Below, piece after piece: positions 1 to 4,951 of a DNA stretch of 6,028 nt (positions within the stretch are counted from its first letter, which is position 1; each line of letters starts with the position of its first letter). Under the pieces are notes generated by a model, which was not told where the DNA came from, ran no database searches, and saw only the letters and a list, made by a program, of their open reading frames with translations. The position numbers and the translations under genes are program-made. Source of the stretch: Acetobacteraceae bacterium (GTDB lineage: Bacteria; Pseudomonadota; Alphaproteobacteria; Acetobacterales; Acetobacteraceae); the NCBI GenBank assembly GCA_027340195.1, contig DAHWNE010000408.1, positions 1-6,028 of the forward strand, in the 5' to 3' direction.

Positions 1-212
1 ATGCCTGGGTGCCCGCGGCCGCCGCCGCCTTCCGCGACTACCGGCTGGGGGCGGTCACGCTGTCGGCTTCGATGCTGGCGGCGCTGCGGCGGATGCTGGC
101 CGGCGAGCATCCCACCGCGGCCGACAGCGGGCTTTCCAAGCGGGAATGGGCCGAGTTCACCGCCGCCCTCGGTCTGCCCCCCGATCTGCCCCCGGGCCGG
201 TCCGAGGCATGA
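1..212 (+). CDS. 3' end of an unrecognised protein (partial)
   Basis: The reading frame is open from the window edge (codons from base 3) to a TGA at 210-212, giving about 69 C-terminal residues that begin AWVPAAAAAFRDY and end PPGRSEA. A GTG at 9 could start a 67-aa protein, but the frame continues to the edge and no ribosome binding site can be seen, so a truncated larger gene is more likely. The segment has an amphipathic helical look (LSASMLAALRRML, then KREWAEFTAALGL) and no cysteines. I do not recognise the family. The stop overlaps the next start in an ATGA, so translation is probably coupled to the reductase gene and the protein may belong to the same pathway. It does not resemble the cysteine-rich end of PaaD, which often precedes PaaE, nor the usual ends of PaaA or PaaC as I remember them. 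Confidence 0.55.
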   Translation, partial: AWVPAAAAAFRDYRLGAVTLSASMLAALRRMLAGEHPTAADSGLSKREWAEFTAALGLPPDLPPGRSEA

Positions 213-1261
213 GCGGCGGACGCTTCCATCGCCTGCGGATCACCAGCCTGCGGCGGGATACGCCGGACAGCGTGGTGCTGGGATTCGCGGTGCCGGAGGC
301 GCTGCGCGCCGCCTACCGGTTCACTCCCGGCCAGTTCGTGACCCTGCGCGCCGAGATCGGCGGGGTTTCGTGCCGCCGGCCGTACTCGATCTGCTCGGAC
401 CCCGAAGCGGCGGAGCTGCGTGTGGGCATCCGCCTCGTGCCCGGCGGACGCTTCTCCACCTGGGCCAACGCGGTGCCGGCGGTGGGCGATGCGCTGGAGG
501 TGATGACCCCGGATGGGCGGTTCGGCCTCGCGCCCGAGCCCGGCGCGCGGCGCAGCCTGCTGTTCTGCGCCGCCGGCGCGGGGATCACCCCGATCCTGTC
601 GATCCTGCGCGCGACGCTCGCCCGCGAAGCCGGACGCTGTGTGCTGATCTATGCCAACCGCGCCCGCGCCGCGATCATGTTCCGCGACGAGATCGACGCC
701 CTGAAGGACCGGTATCTGGACCGGCTGGCGCTGGTGCATCTGCTCTCGCGCGAGACGGTGGAGGGCGCGCTGGCCGGGCGGCTGGACGCGCCGACCCTGG
801 CGCGGCTCAGGGCCGGGCTCGGGGCGGCGAAGGTGGCGCACGCCTTCCTGTGCGGTCCGGAGGGGTTCGCCGAGGCGCTGGCCCCGGCGCTGGCCGATGC
901 CGGCCGGCTGCATCGGGAGGTCTTCACGCCCGCCCCGGACGCCGCGCCGGCGGCGGCGCCGGTGGCCGCGGACGCGCCGCCCGCCGCCTGGGCCGAGGTG
1001 ACCTTCCAGGGGGTGCGCTCGCGGATTCCCCTGGCGGCGGGGGAGAACATCGTCGCCGCCGGGGAGCGCGCCGGGCTCGACCTGCCCCATGCCTGCCGCG
1101 GCGGCATGTGCTGCACCTGCCGCGCCATGCTGACCGCGGGCCAGGTGACGATGGCCACCAACTACAGCCTGGAGCCCTGGGAACTCGCCGCGGGCTACGT
1201 CCTCACCTGCCAGGCCAGCGCGGTGAGCGCGGAGGTGGCGGTGGATTACGACCGGATGTGA
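209..1261 (+). CDS. paaE: PaaE-type FAD/NAD(P)/[2Fe-2S] oxidoreductase
   Basis: This 350-aa reductase should take electrons from NAD(P)H through FAD to a plant-type [2Fe-2S] centre and deliver them to an oxygenase. The FAD domain (about 1-110) has the flavin motif RRPYSI (56-61). The NAD(P) domain (about 113-240) has GAGITP (123-128) and CGPEG (215-219). After an Ala/Pro-rich linker (about 241-260), the C-terminal ferredoxin domain has Cys296, Cys301, Cys304 and Cys334 with plant-type spacing C-x4-C-x2-C-x29-C. The stretch NYSLEPWELAAGYVLTCQ (318-335), the domain order and the length (E. coli PaaE is 356 aa) fit PaaE, the reductase of phenylacetyl-CoA epoxidase. The ATG at 209 is chosen because it overlaps the upstream stop and starts the family N-terminus; a GTG at 146 would add unrelated residues. 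The symbol marks the family: no paaABC is in the window, so another oxygenase partner is possible. Confidence 0.88.
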   Translation: MSGGRFHRLRITSLRRDTPDSVVLGFAVPEALRAAYRFTPGQFVTLRAEIGGVSCRRPYSICSDPEAAELRVGIRLVPGGRFSTWANAVPAVGDALEVMTPDGRFGLAPEPGARRSLLFCAAGAGITPILSILRATLAREAGRCVLIYANRARAAIMFRDEIDALKDRYLDRLALVHLLSRETVEGALAGRLDAPTLARLRAGLGAAKVAHAFLCGPEGFAEALAPALADAGRLHREVFTPAPDAAPAAAPVAADAPPAAWAEVTFQGVRSRIPLAAGENIVAAGERAGLDLPHACRGGMCCTCRAMLTAGQVTMATNYSLEPWELAAGYVLTCQASAVSAEVAVDYDRM

Positions 1262-1269
1262 CGAGAAGC

Positions 1270-1275
1270 GGAGAG
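1270..1275 (+). promoter_or_regulatory. Ribosome binding site for the acyl-CoA dehydrogenase
   Basis: GGAGAG, with its GGAG core 8 nt before the ATG at 1282, is a good Shine-Dalgarno match. It fixes the start inside a frame that stays open back to base 1. A second GGAG at 1277-1280 sits only 1 nt from the start and is less likely to be used. Confidence 0.6.
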
Positions 1276-1281
1276 CGGAGC

Positions 1282-2463
1282 ATGACCGAAACGGAACCGA
1301 TGGTGGCGCTGGGCCGGGACTACCCCGAGCTGCGCGAGGCGGTGCGCCGCATCTGCGCCCGCTACCCCGGCGCCTATTGGCGCGGCCTCGAGGACCGCGC
1401 CGCCTACCCCACCGAGTTCATCGCCGAACTCACCGAAGCCGGGTTCCTCGCGGCACTGATCCCGGAGGAGTACGGCGGTTCCGGCCTGCCGTTGCGCGCC
1501 GCCGCGGTGATCCTTGAGGAGATCAATGCCTCGGGCTGCGTCGCCTCGCAGGGCCACGCGCAGATGTACATCATGGGCACCCTGCTGCGGCACGGTAACG
1601 AGGAGCAGAAGCGCCGCTACCTGCCGGAGATCGCCGCCGGGCGGCTGCGGTTGCAGGCGTTCGGGGTGACCGAGCCCACCACCGGGTCGGACACCACCCA
1701 GCTGCGCACCCGCGCCGAGCGGCATGGCGATCACTACCTGATCACCGGCCAGAAGGTCTGGACCTCGCGGGCGCTGCATTCGGACATGATGCTGCTGCTG
1801 GCGCGCACCACGCCCACCGATCAGGTGAAGAAGCGCAGCGAGGGGCTGTCGGTCTTCCTGGTCGATCTGACGGCGAAGAACCAGGGCAAGGGGCTCGAGA
1901 TCCGCCCGATCGAGGCGATGATCAACCACAACACCACCGAGGTCTTCTTCGACCGTTTCCCGGTGCCGGCGGAGAATCTGATCGGCCAGGAAGGCCAGGG
2001 GTTCCGCTACATCCTGGACGGTCTGAACGCGGAGCGGATCCTGGTGGCGACCGAGGCCCTGGGCGACGGGCGCTGGTTCCTCGACAAGGCCACGCAATAC
2101 GCCAAGGACCGGGTGGTGTTCGGCCGCCCGATCGGCGCCAACCAGGGCGTGCAGTTCCCGCTCGCGCGCGCCTGGGCCGAGCTCGAAGCCGCCGACATGG
2201 TCTGCCGCCGCGCCGCCGCCCTGTTCGACGCCGGGCGGGAGTGCGGGGCGGACGCCAATATCGCCAAGCTGCTGGCCTCGGAAGCGGCGTGGAAGGCCGG
2301 CGAGGCGGCGATGCATACCCTGGGCGGCTTCTCCTACGCGCGCGAATACGAGCTCGAGCGCAAGTGGCGGGAGACGCGATTGTATCAGATCGCCCCGATC
2401 TCCACCAACCTGGTGCTGGCCTATGTCGGCCAGCACGTGCTCGGGCTGCCGCGGTCCTATTGA
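1282..2463 (+). CDS. Acyl-CoA dehydrogenase family protein
   Basis: A 393-aa flavoprotein of normal ACAD length, expected to make a 2,3-enoyl-CoA from an acyl-CoA and pass electrons to ETF. The N-terminal helical domain contains PEEYGGSG (61-68). The middle beta domain has FGVTEPTTGSDTTQLR (127-142), the flavin-contacting signature, and KVWTSRA (158-164). The C-terminal helical domain has DRVVFGRPIGANQGVQF (276-292) and MHTLGGFSYAREYELER (344-360). The usual catalytic glutamate of the Y-E-G-T segment (Glu376 of mature MCAD) is absent: the aligned stretch is YQIAPISTN (368-376), with Pro372 at that site. Glu251 in GLNAERI aligns with the helix-G glutamate used as base by isovaleryl-CoA and long-chain acyl-CoA dehydrogenases, so the protein is probably active. 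It lies 20 nt after the reductase stop, in the same operon. The substrate is not predictable; the bulk of the motif set favours a branched or aromatic-type acyl-CoA only weakly. Confidence 0.93.
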   Translation: MTETEPMVALGRDYPELREAVRRICARYPGAYWRGLEDRAAYPTEFIAELTEAGFLAALIPEEYGGSGLPLRAAAVILEEINASGCVASQGHAQMYIMGTLLRHGNEEQKRRYLPEIAAGRLRLQAFGVTEPTTGSDTTQLRTRAERHGDHYLITGQKVWTSRALHSDMMLLLARTTPTDQVKKRSEGLSVFLVDLTAKNQGKGLEIRPIEAMINHNTTEVFFDRFPVPAENLIGQEGQGFRYILDGLNAERILVATEALGDGRWFLDKATQYAKDRVVFGRPIGANQGVQFPLARAWAELEAADMVCRRAAALFDAGRECGADANIAKLLASEAAWKAGEAAMHTLGGFSYAREYELERKWRETRLYQIAPISTNLVLAYVGQHVLGLPRSY

Positions 2464-2465
2464 TC

Positions 2466-3419
2466 GTGAGCGGGTCGCTGCTGATCGCGACCGGAGCGGA
2501 CGCGGTCTATTTCCCGATGGTGCGGGAGCTGCTCGCCTCGGTGCGCGCCCACGCGCCGGGGCCGGTGGGGTTCGGCGTGATCGATGGCGGGCTCACCCCC
2601 GAGCAGCGGGAGTGGCTGGCGGCGGAGGGGGCACGGATCGCCGCTCCGCCCGCGCTCGCCGATGCCGCGCGCGCGGTGCGGGCCCGCCCGGCGCTGGCGG
2701 TCAACCTGGGCAAGCTGTGGCTGGATCGATTGTTTCCCGATCATGCGACCCTGCTGTGGCTGGATGCCGATACCTGGGTGCAGCAATGGGAGGCCGTGGC
2801 GCTGCTCGCCGGGGCGGCGGAGACCGGGGCGCTGGCGATCGTCCCGGGCGCCGGACGCTACTGGAAGCGGCAGATCGACGTGCGCTGGATCGCGGGCGGA
2901 GTGGGCGGGATCGGCCAGGTGCGCTCGTTCAATTTCAAGAACGCCTGGCACGCGAGGCTGCCGCTTTCGGTCTGCCGGGACCTGGGCACGCGCGCGCTGC
3001 TCAACGCCGGGGCCTTCGCCCTGCCGGCGGCGGCGGCGCATTGGGAGCGGCTGCGCCACTGGCAGGCGCGCATCCTGCGCCACGGCAAGCCGTTCACCTC
3101 CGACCAGCTGGCGATGGCGATGGCGGTCTATATCGAGGAGCTGCCGGCCGAGCTGCTGCCCACCAACTGCAACTATGTCTCGCCGCGGCGGGTGGATGCG
3201 GCGCGCGGCCTGCTGCTGGAACACTACTACCCCTATCGCCCGGTGGGCATCGTGCACCTGGCGGCCGAGAAGCGGATGCGGTTCGATCCGGAAGCGAAAG
3301 TGACGCTGCTGGGGCTGGACGGGCGGCGCTGGCAGGCGAGCCTGCGGTATGGCTGGCTCCAGCGCGATCTTTCAGCCGCCCGCGAGGCCGACCCGGGACG
3401 CGGAGCCTGCGGCGCATAG
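2466..3419 (+). CDS. GT8-like glycosyltransferase (nucleotide-diphospho-sugar transferase fold)
   Basis: A protein of about 317 aa resembling the GT-A fold of glycosyltransferase family 8, which moves a sugar from a nucleotide-sugar to an acceptor. It opens with a strand SLLIATGAD (4-12). Key features are the metal/nucleotide motif LLWLDADTW (96-104, DAD at 100-102), LLNAGAFAL (178-186) where GT8 enzymes usually have an F-N-x-G segment, TSDQLAMA (211-218), and GIVHLAAEKRMRF (261-273), whose His264 may be the third metal ligand. No signal peptide or membrane segment is visible, so it is probably cytosolic. The start is uncertain: GTG 2466 lies 2 nt after the dehydrogenase stop, and TTG 2460 overlaps that stop as TTGA. 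Neither has a clear ribosome binding site, so translational coupling is likely. The last 20 or so residues are low in family character. The sugar and acceptor are unknown. Confidence 0.72.
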   Translation: MSGSLLIATGADAVYFPMVRELLASVRAHAPGPVGFGVIDGGLTPEQREWLAAEGARIAAPPALADAARAVRARPALAVNLGKLWLDRLFPDHATLLWLDADTWVQQWEAVALLAGAAETGALAIVPGAGRYWKRQIDVRWIAGGVGGIGQVRSFNFKNAWHARLPLSVCRDLGTRALLNAGAFALPAAAAHWERLRHWQARILRHGKPFTSDQLAMAMAVYIEELPAELLPTNCNYVSPRRVDAARGLLLEHYYPYRPVGIVHLAAEKRMRFDPEAKVTLLGLDGRRWQASLRYGWLQRDLSAAREADPGRGACGA

Positions 3420-3458
3420 GGGTGGCATGGCGGCTGCGCGCAAGACAGGACGGATACA
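3420..3458. other. 39-bp gap between convergent genes
   Basis: The plus-strand operon stops with TAG at 3417-3419 and the minus-strand gene stops at 3459. The gap has no T-tract in either direction and no clear intrinsic terminator. The only structure seen is the hairpin listed separately, which extends into the end of the minus-strand gene. Confidence 0.6.
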
Positions 3459-3479
3459 TCACAGCGTGAACAGCCGTCC
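3448..3479. terminator. Weak nested hairpin, possible bidirectional terminator
   Basis: GGACGG (3448-3453) pairs with CCGTCC (3474-3479), and inside that loop TCAC (3459-3462) pairs with GTGA (3466-3469) around AGC. The structure sits where the two convergent operons end. It has no following T run on either strand, so it would be a poor Rho-independent terminator, and such short arms can arise by chance in G+C-rich DNA. Confidence 0.2.
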
Positions 3480-4181
3480 CCAGCCCCGCACGAGCCGGGG
3501 ATCGGCGCCCGACAGGCGCAGCCCCCCCCAGATCGCGGTGGCGACGGTATCGAACACCGGCACGCCGAGGCGCGATTCGAGTTCGGCGGCCAGCGGCGCG
3601 GCATGCAGATTGGTGCAGATCACGGCGATCGCATCCGGACGCGCCGCCGCCACCTCGGTGATCATGCCCGCGATGGTCGCCGGCGCGACCTCGGCGAAGG
3701 AAAAATTATCCTGCAGGCCGAGATGGCGTTCCGCGGCCGAGGCGATGCCGATCGCCGCGTAATTCGCCAGGATTCGCGCCTGCACCGCGTCGAGATAGGG
3801 GGTGACGAACCCCACCCGCCGCGCCGGCAGCGCCGCGAGCGCCTCGTTCAGCGCCAGCATCGACGTGGTCGCCGGAATTCCGGTCGCCGCCGTGATCCGC
3901 GCGCAGAGCCGGTGATCGGCCTCGAACCCGAGCCAGCCGGAGGAGGTGCCGTTCCAGATGATTGCGTCCATCCTCGCGTGCGCCAGCAATTCGGCGGCGG
4001 CGAGCAGCGGCGCGTCGTCGAACTGCGCCAGGGCGCGCTCCGAGAGCGCGATCTCGGTCACCGGGAAGCGCTGGAAATGCACCGAGACCTCGGGAAGCGG
4101 GGCGATCATCGCCTGGCTGATCGGCTCGAGCGCGGTGTTGGAGGAGGGCGTCAGCATGCCGAGGCGGATGCGGCGGGTCAT
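3459..4181 (-). CDS. Arylmalonate decarboxylase/maleate isomerase-like protein (Asp/Glu racemase superfamily)
   Basis: A 240-aa protein, the same length as Bordetella arylmalonate decarboxylase (AMDase). The N-terminus GMLTPSSNTALEP (8-20) is typical of the maleate isomerase branch. Racemases and maleate isomerase use two cysteines, one per half. Here the first is absent: AIIWNGTSSG (73-82) aligns with the G-T-S segment around Gly74-Thr75-Ser76 of AMDase. Tyr129 in VTPYLDAV fits AMDase Tyr126, and the second-half cysteine is Cys189 in VICTNLHAA (187-195), matching Cys188. The end RGWGRLF (232-238) also resembles AMDase. By family knowledge, one Cys plus the G-T-S oxyanion residues suggests malonate-type decarboxylation rather than racemisation, but the GG after the AMDase cysteine is TN here, so the true reaction is open. 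ATG 4181 is chosen for its ribosome binding site and family-like N-terminus. It is divergent from a GntR regulator and hydantoinase-like gene, suggesting a shared pathway. Confidence 0.85.
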   Translation of the reverse strand: MTRRIRLGMLTPSSNTALEPISQAMIAPLPEVSVHFQRFPVTEIALSERALAQFDDAPLLAAAELLAHARMDAIIWNGTSSGWLGFEADHRLCARITAATGIPATTSMLALNEALAALPARRVGFVTPYLDAVQARILANYAAIGIASAAERHLGLQDNFSFAEVAPATIAGMITEVAAARPDAIAVICTNLHAAPLAAELESRLGVPVFDTVATAIWGGLRLSGADPRLVRGWGRLFTL

Positions 4182-4186
4182 GGTGG

Positions 4187-4195
4187 TCCTTTCCT
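4187..4195 (-). promoter_or_regulatory. Ribosome binding site of the AMDase-like gene
   Basis: On the minus strand AGGAAAGGA ends 5 nt before the ATG at 4181. This supports that start over an in-frame ATG at 4226, which would add 15 unrelated residues and lies inside the inverted repeat. Confidence 0.6.
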
Positions 4196-4219
4196 GATCT
4201 GCCCCCCCCTCATCGCCGA

Positions 4220-4238
4220 ATTGCATTCATAATGCAAT
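4220..4238. promoter_or_regulatory. Perfect inverted repeat, probable GntR-family operator
   Basis: ATTGCATT (4220-4227), CAT spacer, AATGCAAT (4231-4238): every base of the two 8-bp arms is complementary. It is an AT-rich island in G+C-rich DNA, 38 nt upstream of the AMDase-like start and 17 nt upstream of the preferred GntR start. GntR/FCD dimers bind short palindromes, commonly next to their own genes, so this is the natural site for autoregulation and control of the divergent gene. Binding is inferred; the half-site differs from the common GT-N-AC core of FadR-type sites. Confidence 0.7.
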
Positions 4239-4249
4239 CCTGCTATCCC
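4221..4249 (+). promoter_or_regulatory. Candidate promoter for the GntR-hydantoinase operon
   Basis: Two weak alternatives exist. One is TTGCAT (4221-4226), a 17-bp spacer and TATCCC (4244-4249) preceded by TG, like an extended -10; transcription would begin near 4256, making the regulator mRNA leaderless. The other is CATAAT (4228-4233), five of six matches to a -10 but without a -35 at the right distance. Both overlap the inverted repeat, so a bound repressor would block either one. No convincing minus-strand promoter was found, though one must lie in or beyond the same region. Confidence 0.3.
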
Positions 4250-4255
4250 GCCGCC

Positions 4256-4951
4256 ATGCCCGATACGATGCCCGCCCCGGTCCCGGACGGCTTGCCGCTG
4301 CGCGCCTCGATGCACGATCTGCTGATCCCGCGGCTGCGCGCCATGATCCTGGCGGGCGACCTCGCGCCGACCACGCCGATCTCGGAGCTGGCGCTCAGCC
4401 GGCGCTTCGGCGTGTCGCGCACGCCGCTGCGGGAGGCGCTGAAGGTCCTGGCCGCCGAGGGGTTGGTGCTGCTGCGCCCGCACCGCTCGCCACTGGTGGC
4501 CGGCGTCGATCCCGACCAGATCGCCGCCGTGTTCGAGACCCTGGCACCGCTGGAGGCGCTGGCCGCCCGGCGCGCGGCGGAGCGGTCGGACGCGGGGGGA
4601 AAGGCGGAGCTGGCGGCGCGGCACCGGCAGCTGCTGGTGCTGCGCCGCGCCGGCGACCGCGCCGGCTATCTGCGCGGCAACCACGACTTCCATCTGCGCA
4701 TCGCCGAGCTGGCCGGCAACGCCGTGCTGCGCGCGACGATCGCCGACCTGCTCGGAAAGATCCTGCGCGCGCGGGCCACCGCCAATCTCGATCCGGCGCG
4801 CTGGCGCCGCGCCGGGGCCGAGCACGCCGCCGTGCTGGCGGCGATCGCCAGCGGCGAGCCGGATCGCGCGGAGGCGGCGATGCTGACCCATTCCCTCAAC
4901 ACCGCGGCGGCGGTGCTGGAGGTTCTGCGAACGGCCGGGAGGCGGGCATGA
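4256..4951 (+). CDS. GntR-family transcriptional regulator, FCD (FadR) subfamily
   Basis: About 231 aa from ATG 4256, the normal size for this class. The N-terminal winged helix-turn-helix spans roughly 14-80, with the signature ISELALSRRFGVSRTPLREALKVL seen at 42-65. The C-terminal FCD ligand domain (about 88-220) carries the metal-site pattern: Asn142 and His146 in NHDFH, His190 in AEHAAVLAAI and His212 in MLTHS. The first ligand is usually Asp, so Asn142 is a substitution. Family members are mostly metabolite-responsive repressors of adjacent catabolic genes, and here the gene overlaps a hydantoinase-like gene and diverges from the AMDase-like gene. The start is uncertain: in-frame ATGs lie at 4232 (inside the inverted repeat), 4256 and 4268, none with a clear ribosome binding site; 4256 clears the repeat and may be leaderless. 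The inducer is unknown. Confidence 0.9.
   Translation: MPDTMPAPVPDGLPLRASMHDLLIPRLRAMILAGDLAPTTPISELALSRRFGVSRTPLREALKVLAAEGLVLLRPHRSPLVAGVDPDQIAAVFETLAPLEALAARRAAERSDAGGKAELAARHRQLLVLRRAGDRAGYLRGNHDFHLRIAELAGNAVLRATIADLLGKILRARATANLDPARWRRAGAEHAAVLAAIASGEPDRAEAAMLTHSLNTAAAVLEVLRTAGRRA
4937..4942 (+). promoter_or_regulatory. Ribosome binding site of the hydantoinase-like gene
   Basis: GGGAGG ends 5 nt before ATG 4948 and lies within the last codons of the regulator gene. This strong site supports the ATG whose last base is shared with the regulator's TGA stop. Confidence 0.65.

Noticed and set aside
146..208. GTG start at 146 extending the PaaE-type reductase by 21 residues
   Set aside because: The extra residues are a shadow of the upstream gene's frame. 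The ATG at 209 overlaps that gene's stop and gives the family N-terminus and length.
38..1090. Long antisense open frame opposite the reductase
   Set aside because: Composition is Gly/Arg/Gln/His-rich with no motif. It is the usual by-product of G/C third positions on the coding strand.
1..1281. Plus-strand frame open from base 1 in phase with the acyl-CoA dehydrogenase, suggesting an 820-aa fusion
   Set aside because: The first 427 or so residues are Arg/Gly/Ala/Pro-rich with no domain signal and overlap the clear reductase gene. The dehydrogenase has its own ribosome binding site and start at 1282.
1246..2436. 396-aa antisense open frame opposite the acyl-CoA dehydrogenase
   Set aside because: No recognisable domain, and it is fully antisense to a gene with many conserved motifs.
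2423..3469. Plus-strand frame overlapping the glycosyltransferase
   Set aside because: Its product is Gly/Ala/Arg-rich without motifs, while the other frame carries the DAD, LNAG and DQ elements of a glycosyltransferase.
3471..3476. Alternative pairing CGGCTG (3431-3436) with CAGCCG (3471-3476) as a terminator stem
   Set aside because: The loop would be 34 nt with no T-tract, and 6-bp G+C matches at this distance are expected by chance.
3459..4181. Annotation as hydantoin, aspartate or glutamate racemase
   Set aside because: Those enzymes need two cysteines; the first-half position is Gly78 here and only Cys189 is at a catalytic position.
4182..4226. Upstream in-frame start (ATG 4226, minus strand) for the AMDase-like gene
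   Set aside because: It adds 15 residues unlike the family, starts inside the palindrome, and ignores the good ribosome binding site before 4181.
3603..4232. 209-aa plus-strand frame opposite the AMDase-like gene
   Set aside because: Arg/Gly/His-rich shadow; the minus strand carries the conserved active-site residues.
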